Assembly: GCA_000814665.1 (NCBI GenBank)
Contig: JWIH01000025.1
Span: forward strand, 124,001 to 188,000
Reading direction: 5' to 3'
Source of the DNA: Pseudoalteromonas flavipulchra NCIMB 2033 = ATCC BAA-314
GTDB taxonomy: Bacteria > Pseudomonadota > Gammaproteobacteria > Enterobacterales > Alteromonadaceae
Length of the DNA: 64,000 nt
This document shows, in pieces, positions 1-7,189 of the stretch. Below the pieces are notes generated by a model. The model saw only the letters and a list, made by a program, of their open reading frames with translations, was not told the origin of the DNA and made no database searches. The translations under genes were made by a program, and so were the position numbers. Position 1 is the stretch's first letter. Every line of letters starts with the position of its first letter.

Positions 1-546
1 ATTAAAGCGTTGAACGATCAGTCTAATGAAATCAACCAAGTGGTGTTAATGATCCAAGGTGTGGCTGAGCAAACAAACCTTTTGGCGTTAAACGCTGCAA
101 TAGAAGCTGCGAGAGCTGGGGAATCAGGCCGAGGTTTTGCGGTTGTTGCCGACGAAGTCAGGCAATTGGCACATAATACGCAAAAAGCCACGGAATCTAT
201 CCGAGATATGATCAGTAAGTTACAGGGCATGGCACAAAACGCAGTATCGTCGATGGAGAACGCGCAATCAAGTGCTGCTGCGGGGGTAGATAGGGCCAAT
301 GAGTCAGCTCAAATAATGACCGATATTGATAAGGCGGTGGATGAAATCGTTGGTATGAATATTCAGGTTTCAACGGCGACAGAAGAACAAACAACGGTGG
401 TTGCGGAAATCAGTGAAAATATTAATGATTTCAGTAGCAGCATTTCTGAAATTACCCGAAATGCGCAAAGTAATGCCGATGTAAGTAACGACTTAGAAGC
501 GTTGGCCGAGCAGCTAAACAGCCAAGTGCTAGTGTTTAAAGTTTAA
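1..546 (+). CDS. Methyl-accepting chemotaxis protein, C-terminal part
   Basis: The reading frame is open from the first base, so the gene starts upstream of the window and only its last 181 codons are visible. They hold the cytoplasmic signalling domain of a chemoreceptor. The conserved hairpin tip is clear (NLLALNAAIEAARAGE, then GRGFAVVADEVRQLA), followed by a long alanine- and serine-rich coiled coil. In the family this tip binds CheA and CheW, and the flanking helices carry the methylation sites. The ligand-binding half is off the window, so the stimulus cannot be inferred. There is no CheR-tethering pentapeptide; the protein ends in LVFKV. Confidence 0.95.
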   Translation: MKALNDQSNEINQVVLMIQGVAEQTNLLALNAAIEAARAGESGRGFAVVADEVRQLAHNTQKATESIRDMISKLQGMAQNAVSSMENAQSSAAAGVDRANESAQIMTDIDKAVDEIVGMNIQVSTATEEQTTVVAEISENINDFSSSISEITRNAQSNADVSNDLEALAEQLNSQVLVFKV

Positions 547-631
547 TGGTACCCATTTGGTAATTAACTTGAGATGTTCTGCTCTAAAGCTAGAAAACAC
601 GGCTAAGCTGCTTGATATGGGATAGGAAAGA

Positions 632-660
632 GCGGGTTTCTAGTCAGAAGCCCGCACTAT
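632..660 (+). terminator. Hairpin terminator behind the chemoreceptor
   Basis: Ten-base arms GCGGGTTTCT (632-641) and AGAAGCCCGC (646-655) pair with one G-U and a 4-base loop. They lie in the gap between the chemoreceptor and the convergent receptor gene. The downstream run is T-poor (actatatttt), so termination strength is uncertain. Confidence 0.55.
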
Positions 661-743
661 ATTTTAGGCATTTTTCTGTGGCGGCTAAGTTTTAAAGGAA
701 TTGTTAACCCTATCACGCCACAGCATTTGCATAGTGCTTTACG

Positions 744-2900
744 TTAAAACAGATATTCCATACTTAAATTGTATGCTCTAGGCTCGCTGTACTTTTTCGG
801 CACGAAACCGTATGTATCGTAATAGCTTTCATCTGTGAGATTACTGATATTCAGTTTAACGCTCAGCTGGCTAGAGAATTGATATTTGACGTGCGCATTT
901 AGTAAAAGCTGGCTATCTTGCTCTGCGCGCACTGCGCCCCGACGACCACCTGCTGGAAGTCCAAGGTCAACACCCGGGACGTTTAAAATATCGACTTTTC
1001 TGTCCGTATCCCAAGTCGCATTTAGGCCTAAACGCCAAGCCCCATAAGTATATTTGGTGCTTGCATTGAGCGTTTGTCTTGGCGCATACAAGTTAATATC
1101 TTCGCCATGCTCATCGACAACATCAAAATCACTGTAACCAAGGTTTACTTGCCAATCATCTGTCAGCTTTGCTTCTAATTCAACTTCAAATCCATCGGCT
1201 TCAGCACCATCAACGGGTCGATACCTAGCAGGTCTTTGGTCTGCATATTCGGGAATAACAACACCGAAGTCCTCTTTTAAACTATCAAAGTAAGCGACGT
1301 TTAGACGTAGTTTGTCATCCCAAAGTGTGGTTTTGATGCCGACTTCTATGTTCCGGGCGGTGATTGGTGCTAATTGATTTAAATTGGCATCCACTTTATC
1401 CAGTTGCGGCTCATAAGCATCGGTATAACTTGCATACGTGCTGATCTGGTCATTGAGATTGTAAACCAGTCCCAAGTATAAGCTCTCACCGGTTTCTTCA
1501 CCTTTATCGCTTGAGAACCCGCTCCAAGCAAAGTCACGCTCATTGGTACGTTCATAATCAAAAAATTTGACACCAAGAATGGCGTGAAGGTCATCCGTTA
1601 ACGTTAACTTACTGCTAAGGGCAATGCTCTGTTCTTTCGTCGTTTTGTCCCAATAGCCAATGAATTGCTTATCTGTCGCGGTTAAATGAGCGGCCGGGTG
1701 AAGGTTATTAATCGATTGGAGTGGATAGAATATTGTTCTCGCGTTTTCATCCAGTTCTTCGAAGCGATCGTCAGTGGACTCAAAATCTGCATTTAAATAG
1801 GTGATATTTACCTGATGTGCGCGGTCAAATAACTCAAACCGACCAACCAGTCCCAAAATGAAATTAGTCCCATCAACCGTTTCAACCCAGCGTCTGTCAC
1901 CGCCTTGAAGGCCAAGGCCTGTTTCTTTGTCTGGATTTCCACTAAAGTAGGTTAAAGTAATGTCAGCTTCTGTTTTGCTGTATTGTGCGCCAAAGTTAAG
2001 CTCCCAATCTAAATTGATTTGATGAGATAATTTTAAATGGTAACTTTGGTGAGTATTGCCGTTGTAACTATCTGGTGAAGATAAATTTGTTTTCTTGTCT
2101 ATTTCGACGGAACTACCATCAGAGTAAAAAATTGGTAATCCCCAGGGTGATAGTTTCAGTTCATTGTCTTGGTAATGAACACTAAACGAGGCTTCGGTAT
2201 CTTCGGAGAAATAATGATGCAATTGGGTGTATGCGACGATCTTATTACTATTTTCTTTGTCGACAAAGCTATCTCTTTCCTCATAGGCAAGAATAACTCG
2301 TCCGGCCAATGCTTCATCTTTCGTTAGGGAGCCTGTTGCATCTATGTGTGTACGCACTTTATTCCAAGAGCCAATCTCGGCACCAACTTCAACAAATCCA
2401 CCTCGGTCTGGTTGTTTTGTGATGACATTTAATGTTGCCGATGGTTGTCCTGCACCCGCCATTAACCCCGCAGCGCCCCGAAGAACCTCTACTCTGTCAT
2501 AGACAATAGTGTCTAAGCGACTCTCTTGTGGTCCAGCAATTGAGGTCGGTAAGCCATCTTTAACCAATGCATTGACGAGATACCCACGAGAAGTAAACTC
2601 AGTATTATCACCCGCTCCAAATTTGTATCTTGAGATGCCTGTTGCCTGTACCATGATGTCCTCAAGATCATTCAGTTCGAAGTCTTCTATGTAATCGTGG
2701 CTTAACACGGTAACAGACTGGGGGGTTTCTTTAATGGTAAGGTCAAGTCCTGTGGGACCCGAGTTACGCTTGATTGGCTTGCCTACAACACTGATCCGTT
2801 CAATATTGTCGCGCTCGGCTTTTGCTGCCGCATTTGGAGAAAAATAAAGGAGTGATAACATCAGAGCTAGTGCTGTAGATTGATGCGCTTTGGTTTGCAT
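744..2900 (-). CDS. TonB-dependent siderophore receptor
   Basis: This encodes a 718-residue outer-membrane receptor that imports ferric siderophores using TonB energy. A signal peptide (residues about 1-26, ending in ANAAA-like sequence) is followed by a TonB-box-like segment (ERISVVG) and a plug domain. The plug carries family motifs such as ETPQSVTVLS, DRVEVLRG and GQPSATLNVITKQP. A 22-strand-type barrel follows, and the protein ends in the C-terminal aromatic YLF typical of outer-membrane proteins. The plug most resembles the FpvA/FhuE-type hydroxamate or mixed siderophore receptors; the exact ligand cannot be told. It diverges from a PepSY membrane protein across a 317-bp gap holding a Fur-like A/T-rich sequence, which suggests iron-repressed expression. 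Confidence 0.93.
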   Translation of the reverse strand: MQTKAHQSTALALMLSLLYFSPNAAAKAERDNIERISVVGKPIKRNSGPTGLDLTIKETPQSVTVLSHDYIEDFELNDLEDIMVQATGISRYKFGAGDNTEFTSRGYLVNALVKDGLPTSIAGPQESRLDTIVYDRVEVLRGAAGLMAGAGQPSATLNVITKQPDRGGFVEVGAEIGSWNKVRTHIDATGSLTKDEALAGRVILAYEERDSFVDKENSNKIVAYTQLHHYFSEDTEASFSVHYQDNELKLSPWGLPIFYSDGSSVEIDKKTNLSSPDSYNGNTHQSYHLKLSHQINLDWELNFGAQYSKTEADITLTYFSGNPDKETGLGLQGGDRRWVETVDGTNFILGLVGRFELFDRAHQVNITYLNADFESTDDRFEELDENARTIFYPLQSINNLHPAAHLTATDKQFIGYWDKTTKEQSIALSSKLTLTDDLHAILGVKFFDYERTNERDFAWSGFSSDKGEETGESLYLGLVYNLNDQISTYASYTDAYEPQLDKVDANLNQLAPITARNIEVGIKTTLWDDKLRLNVAYFDSLKEDFGVVIPEYADQRPARYRPVDGAEADGFEVELEAKLTDDWQVNLGYSDFDVVDEHGEDINLYAPRQTLNASTKYTYGAWRLGLNATWDTDRKVDILNVPGVDLGLPAGGRRGAVRAEQDSQLLLNAHVKYQFSSQLSVKLNISNLTDESYYDTYGFVPKKYSEPRAYNLSMEYLF

Positions 2901-3020
2901 GGGTGTTTCCTTTCCTAAATTGTTTTTTCGTCACAAGAGATAAAGATGAAAGTTCCTATGAAATGTAGGAGCTATTTTTCTGAGATTGAACCAAGCTCTT
3001 GAATAGTTCTAACTGAAAAC

Positions 3021-3053
3021 AGAAATTATTTTCAATTCTAAATGATAATTCTT
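3021..3053. promoter_or_regulatory. Possible Fur operator in the 317-bp divergent gap
   Basis: The gap from 2901 to 3217 contains no gene. Within it, 3021-3053 is an A/T-rich stretch with GATAAT- and AATTAT-like hexamers (TGATAAT at 3043-3049), the composition of overlapping Fur boxes. Its position between a siderophore receptor and a PepSY protein is what would be expected. The match to the 19-bp consensus is imperfect, so this is an inference from context plus weak sequence evidence. Confidence 0.4.
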
Positions 3054-3217
3054 TTTGTTACCATAAGGGGTAATGCAAAAAATGAATTATTGCCAAAATA
3101 ATGGCTTACCCGAATCTCAGATTTGTTAGGTTCTGATTGTTAGATTGGGTGTCAATTAGGTTGGATAGCGCTGTCACAGGGCTTATCTATGTTTGAATAT
3201 TAATACAAGGCAAGGAA

Positions 3218-4570
3218 GTGAAGTCGTTTTATGTCTTCGCTATTAGGTGGTCCATGACGGCAAAACAATGGTTCAACTGGCATAGTTTGAGTGGCGTGTG
3301 GTTTGGGGTGTTGCTGTTCATAATATGTTGGACTGGCGCGTTTGCGAGTATTGCCCACGAACTAGATTGGCTATTCAACGACCAGGTGAGGGCAGTAGAG
3401 GGCCAATCAAACATAAGCTTAGCAGCAGCTTACGAGATGGTACAAAAGGCGTATCCTGACGCCCGAATAGGGATTGCCTTTACAGGTCCTGATACTTATT
3501 TTGCGCATGACATCGTGATGCGAATGCCTGATAGTCCATGGCAACATGTTTATGTCGATCCGTATTCAGGAACTATTCTAGGTGCAAGTAGTTTTTTTAA
3601 TATTCAGCGTTTTTTTCGTGATTTCCATATGCATTTTTTCGGCGTATTTGACAGCATCATTTCATACTATCTTGTGCTTATCTTTGCAGTTCCGTTGTGT
3701 ATTTCGACCGTGAGTGCGCATTATGTATATCGCGGCTGGTGGAAAAAGTTATTTGCATTTACGTTTAGCGGGGATGCACGTGCCAAGATGGCAAGTGTGC
3801 ATAAAATAAGTGGGGCGTGGGGCTTATGGCTTGCGGTTGTTATTTCGCTCACGAGTATCTGGTATCTATTTGAGTTTGTTCGCATGGATATGGTCGATGG
3901 TAAAACAGCTTTTACTGATGTTGGGGATTTTGCCGTTAATCCTTTGGCCGAACTGCCGCGACAGGATAAACCACAATTGTCGGTTGTGGAATTATTCGCA
4001 ATAGTAAAAGCGGCGAGGCCTGACCTTGAGGTGAAAGCCATTCGCTATTCTGGAGGTTATTTTTATGCTGAAGGGCAATCGCAGGATTGGATAGTTCGGG
4101 ATAGGGCAAACAAGATCTATGTTAACCCTTACACGGGGGAAGTTGTTTATAGCCAAACGGCATCGAGCCAAGGGCTGTATTGGCGCTTATCCGATACCGC
4201 GGACCCCCTACATTTTGGCAACTTTGTAGGGATATGGGGGAAAATACTGTGGTTTATATTTGGGATTGTACTTTCATTTTTGGTTCTCAGTGGTACTTAC
4301 ATGTATATTAAGCGGCAATTTAAATTGCGTCGCAAAGATGAATGCCGAGGTGTCGTGGTATCACTAGTGTTGGGTTTCGGATTGCTCTTATGTATTTGCT
4401 TTTACGCGCAACACACTATTGCGGGTTATGGTATGGCAGGAAAGTGGCCGGAGTTACCGACTGCTTCATTTACTTTTTTAGTAAGCTGGGTGTCACTCAC
4501 TTGCTTGATTATCTTGTTTTGGAGCGCCGCTCTGCTCAATTTATGCCTGAAGCATCGGGGGGGGTCGTGA
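3218..4570 (+). CDS. PepSY-associated transmembrane protein
   Basis: A 450-residue inner-membrane protein of the PepSY_TM (PiuB-like) family, often found beside siderophore receptors and thought to act in iron-siderophore reduction or release. The N-terminus WFNWHSLSGVWFGVLLF and the following hydrophobic segment are typical, as are the extracytoplasmic PepSY-like modules containing VYVDPYSGTILG and IYVNPYTGEVVY. About five membrane segments are visible, the last two near the C-terminus. The GTG start at 3218 has AAGG 8 bases upstream; an ATG 12 codons further in (3254) is the alternative. It is divergent from the TonB receptor, and shared iron control is likely. The biochemical activity of the family is poorly defined. 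Confidence 0.85.
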   Translation: MKSFYVFAIRWSMTAKQWFNWHSLSGVWFGVLLFIICWTGAFASIAHELDWLFNDQVRAVEGQSNISLAAAYEMVQKAYPDARIGIAFTGPDTYFAHDIVMRMPDSPWQHVYVDPYSGTILGASSFFNIQRFFRDFHMHFFGVFDSIISYYLVLIFAVPLCISTVSAHYVYRGWWKKLFAFTFSGDARAKMASVHKISGAWGLWLAVVISLTSIWYLFEFVRMDMVDGKTAFTDVGDFAVNPLAELPRQDKPQLSVVELFAIVKAARPDLEVKAIRYSGGYFYAEGQSQDWIVRDRANKIYVNPYTGEVVYSQTASSQGLYWRLSDTADPLHFGNFVGIWGKILWFIFGIVLSFLVLSGTYMYIKRQFKLRRKDECRGVVVSLVLGFGLLLCICFYAQHTIAGYGMAGKWPELPTASFTFLVSWVSLTCLIILFWSAALLNLCLKHRGGS

Positions 4571-4582
4571 TTGCTGCAGACC

Positions 4583-4610
4583 AAAAAAACCTCGCAGCTG
4601 CGAGGTTTCT
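4583..4610. terminator. Bidirectional terminator
   Basis: A perfect palindrome with arms AACCTCGCAG (4588-4597) and CTGCGAGGTT (4598-4607) is flanked by seven A on the left and T-rich sequence on the right. It sits between two convergent genes and can serve both. Confidence 0.8.
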
Positions 4611-4628
4611 TCACTCATGAAACTGTGA

Positions 4629-5000
4629 TTAAACAACACCACGAGGTAAGCGGCAGTCGTGATCTTTTGCTGCTAGTTCAGCAATCCACTGTTCTTCCGC
4701 TTTGAAGCCTTCTTCGTTTTCTGTAACGATAGTAAAGCTCGCTGATTTTATAGCTGCAGCCTTAGGCGCTTTCTTAGTCGTTTTCGCTTTTTTGGCAGGC
4801 GCCTGCGTTTTATCACTTGCTACAGCTGACCCTGAAGTTAGCTCTTCGGTTAATTCGGCTACCTCAGCAAGACGCATGTTTTTGCCACCATCGATGCTAT
4901 ACCAACCTGGCTTTGCAGTGATCTCAGGCTTTTTGCCATGTGCAGCTTCGTACGCAGCTTCGAAAGCGCTTAGTACTTCAGTTTTATCTAGTTTACTCAT
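4629..5000 (-). CDS. Small conserved hypothetical protein with Lys/Ala-rich linker
   Basis: This 123-residue protein is not assigned to a characterised family. Residues about 1-55 form a compact, mostly helical segment that includes GWYSIDGGKNMRL. A low-complexity linker of the type AKKAKTTKKAPKAAA follows at about 65-85, resembling histone-H1-like tails. The C-terminal part ends in CRLPRGVV. The linker would favour nucleic-acid or anionic partners, but that is only inferred from composition. The ATG at 4998-5000 follows a purine-rich stretch. The gene stands alone, converging on the PepSY gene and running away from the DUF218 gene. Confidence 0.75.
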   Translation of the reverse strand: MSKLDKTEVLSAFEAAYEAAHGKKPEITAKPGWYSIDGGKNMRLAEVAELTEELTSGSAVASDKTQAPAKKAKTTKKAPKAAAIKSASFTIVTENEEGFKAEEQWIAELAAKDHDCRLPRGVV

Positions 5001-5145
5001 CGTAGATCCTAGTCGTGTTGTACGCGGATACGCGGGTTAAGATTAAACTCTATTTATACCCATATTTGCGCAAATTTTCAATTTTTTACGTTTTTCAGCG
5101 CTAATTTATCGAACTTTAGCCTGATTTTGGTGTCTTTTTCGGCGC

Positions 5146-5910
5146 TTAAAGTGCCTCAGGGTCAATAACACGACGGATCGTGATCCACATACTTCCAAGC
5201 TGTTCATGCCAAATCCGAGTGACTACTTCTAAGGCCTTATGGTTTGGAATAAATTGTCTGCTCGGTGGGTATTGCTTGAAGTTATAAAACTCCGTCGGTG
5301 CAGCGAACACTTCTATGCCTTGTGCTTCAAATAGGTTTTTTGCTCGCTGTATGTGCGAAGCCGATGTGACCAATGCGACGTCATAATCGACTAGTAAAGG
5401 TGCTAGCATTTTTGCTTCGTCCGCGGTGTCTTTGGCATTGGGGTTTTGCTTAATACGTGTAGCGGAAATACCTAGGCTCTGTGCGGTTCTTGCCATGAGT
5501 CCCGCGCTTGTTGCATGGCCATAGCCGTAACCAGAGACATACAGCTGAGCCTTTGGGTAAATATTAGCAAGTCTTACGCCTTCTACTAATCTGGCTAGAC
5601 CGCAGCTGCCAAGTTGGGCGTTGCTGGGGAGAGATTTATCTGGATATAAATCACAGCCAAGTACCACGATTTTATCTATGTTGATGTGCTTGCTTTGATT
5701 GAATGCGGCGAGAGTGCCTGTATCCCACTCAATAATATGTTGTGCGACATAAGGAGTCGATAACGCCCATGTCGTGAGTAAGACGAACCAGCTTGCGATG
5801 TAAGGCCCTTTACGCGTTTTGGCGATAAAAAGCATAAGCCCCATAAGCACCACTAAAGATAATGGTAACGGCATCATAAGTTGACCGATAACCTTTTTGA
5901 CTTCAAACAT
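5146..5910 (-). CDS. DUF218 (YdcF/ElyC-like) membrane protein
   Basis: A 254-residue protein with two N-terminal membrane segments (about residues 10-30 and 35-55) followed by a DUF218 domain. The domain shows the family signatures VVLGCDLYPD, LYVSGYGYG, NAKDTADEA and VTSASHIQRA. The two-helix-plus-DUF218 layout is that of ElyC/YdcF proteins, which are linked to envelope and peptidoglycan-precursor homeostasis in E. coli. The substrate is not known. Proteins of this class usually face the periplasm. It is monocistronic, with its own gap on each side. Confidence 0.82.
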   Translation of the reverse strand: MFEVKKVIGQLMMPLPLSLVVLMGLMLFIAKTRKGPYIASWFVLLTTWALSTPYVAQHIIEWDTGTLAAFNQSKHINIDKIVVLGCDLYPDKSLPSNAQLGSCGLARLVEGVRLANIYPKAQLYVSGYGYGHATSAGLMARTAQSLGISATRIKQNPNAKDTADEAKMLAPLLVDYDVALVTSASHIQRAKNLFEAQGIEVFAAPTEFYNFKQYPPSRQFIPNHKALEVVTRIWHEQLGSMWITIRRVIDPEAL

Positions 5911-6011
5911 TTAAACATGCCCTAGATTAAGATAAGCCTAACGCAATGCTAGCATGAGATGGGAGTTGTAGAAATGTCTAACAGTTAGGGCTCAAAAAAG
6001 AGCCCAGTCAT

Positions 6012-6899
6012 CTATCTTGCAGTGGTTTTTCGGCAAGTATTGAGGAAATGACGATAAACAGGGTTATCTTTCATGCTTTTCTTCATTGCTAAATACATTG
6101 GACGATTTAGCCCAAGTGCGCCTAGAGGAATCGATTTAATTAGCCCTTGGCTCTCATAAGGTGTCACTAACCAGTCTGGTAATGCCGCAACCCCCATGCC
6201 TGCACTTACCAGTTGGAAGATTAATAAACCTTGATCGACGGTTTTTAGCGTACCGTCAAAGCGTGCATTTTGAATAAAATGCTTAAATATGTCTTGACGC
6301 TCGCGAGGAATAGGGTAAGAAATGATGGTTTCATCTTTTAGGTCGAGTGCTGTGACATAGGCCTTCTTGGCCAATTCGTGATCTGGTGCAACGATTAACT
6401 TTAACTTAAAGTCAAATAGGTGTGCGTATTCCAGTTGCTCTGGTTCGCGAATGTCTGAGGTAAGTACTAAGTCCAGCTCATCTTCAATAAGGTCAGGAAT
6501 TGCGTCGTAGCTAAAGCCACGTTCGTAATCGACTTTAATGTCAGGCCAAAAGGTATTGAATTCTTTAATTGTTGGCAGCAACCAGTGAAAACAGGCATGA
6601 CATTCCACGCTTAATCTGAGTTGCGAGATAGGCTGATTAAGGCTTTCCTTCAAACGACACTTTGTTGCTTCAACTTTAGGTAAAACATCGTTGGCAAGTT
6701 CCAATAATAACATCCCTTGAGGGGTAAAACGTACCGGCTGCGTTTTGCGCTCAAAGAGTTGGCAGTCAAGTTTGCTCTCAAGATCTTTGATCTGATGTGA
6801 TAAAGCTGATTGAGTCAGGAATAGCTCTCGTGCTGTATTCACAAGAGAACCAGTTTCTTTCAAGGTGGAGATAGTCTTTAGGTGCTTTATATCAATCAT
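6012..6899 (-). CDS. metR: LysR-type methionine regulator MetR
   Basis: A LysR-family transcription factor of about 295 residues. The N-terminal winged helix-turn-helix (HLKTISTLKETGSLVNTARE, then LTQSALSHQIKDLE) and the effector domain with ECHACFHWLLP closely parallel E. coli MetR, which activates metE and uses homocysteine as co-inducer. ATG at 6897-6899 is chosen because MIDIKHLKT aligns with the E. coli start; the upstream in-frame codon at 6908 is a TTG. It is divergent from metE with a 290-bp operator region between them, the classic metR-metE arrangement. Autoregulation and MetJ repression are likely from the sites in that gap. Confidence 0.93.
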   Translation of the reverse strand: MIDIKHLKTISTLKETGSLVNTARELFLTQSALSHQIKDLESKLDCQLFERKTQPVRFTPQGMLLLELANDVLPKVEATKCRLKESLNQPISQLRLSVECHACFHWLLPTIKEFNTFWPDIKVDYERGFSYDAIPDLIEDELDLVLTSDIREPEQLEYAHLFDFKLKLIVAPDHELAKKAYVTALDLKDETIISYPIPRERQDIFKHFIQNARFDGTLKTVDQGLLIFQLVSAGMGVAALPDWLVTPYESQGLIKSIPLGALGLNRPMYLAMKKSMKDNPVYRHFLNTCRKTTAR

Positions 6900-6980
6900 T
6901 ATCAACAATTCTCATATTTGAAGTGAGCAAATCTCAGCATTACTCAATATTACGATTCTATTTAGTTATTATCAATGTCT

Positions 6981-6988
6981 AGACGTCT
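6981..6988. promoter_or_regulatory. MetJ box, perfect consensus octamer
   Basis: AGACGTCT at 6981-6988 is an exact MetJ met-box. MetJ binds tandem octamers; the adjoining upstream octamer (6973-6980) matches 5 of 8 positions and the downstream one 4 of 8. It lies in the metR-metE gap on the metR side and would repress with S-adenosylmethionine as corepressor. Confidence 0.7.
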
Positions 6989-6999
6989 AAATACCTACG

Positions 7000-7020
7000 G
7001 TGAATTGTTCAAAAATTCAC
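7000..7020. promoter_or_regulatory. MetR-type LysR operator
   Basis: GTGAATT (7000-7006) and AATTCAC (7014-7020) form a perfect 7-bp inverted repeat with a 7-base centre. An internal TGAA/TTCA pair (7001-7004, 7008-7011) echoes the MetR half-sites. It lies about 170 bp upstream of metE, suitable for activation from the divergent region. Confidence 0.6.
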
Positions 7021-7157
7021 AAATCCACTATAACACTAAAAATGACAGCGTTGTCACTACTTCTGTAAAAATTTTGCAAAAAATTACAATTTAATTTTAT
7101 TCATATGAAATCTGAGAAAGCATCAATTGTTGTTTTTGATCATGAGAATTATATTTT

Positions 7158-7181
7158 GGACATCCATACATCTAGACGGAA
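7158..7181. promoter_or_regulatory. Three tandem met-box-like octamers at the metE ribosome-binding site
   Basis: Octamers at 7158-7165, 7166-7173 and 7174-7181 match the MetJ consensus AGACGTCT at 5, 6 and 5 of 8 positions. They end 8 bases before the metE ATG. A run of imperfect adjacent boxes is how MetJ operators are built. The last octamer overlaps the GACGGA ribosome-binding site. Confidence 0.5.
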
Positions 7182-7189
7182 TTAAAATC

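Noticed and set aside
7021..7189. Possible cobalamin riboswitch before metE
   Set aside because: No B12-box-like or other riboswitch signature is visible. The leader is short and A/T-rich, with MetJ-like boxes instead.
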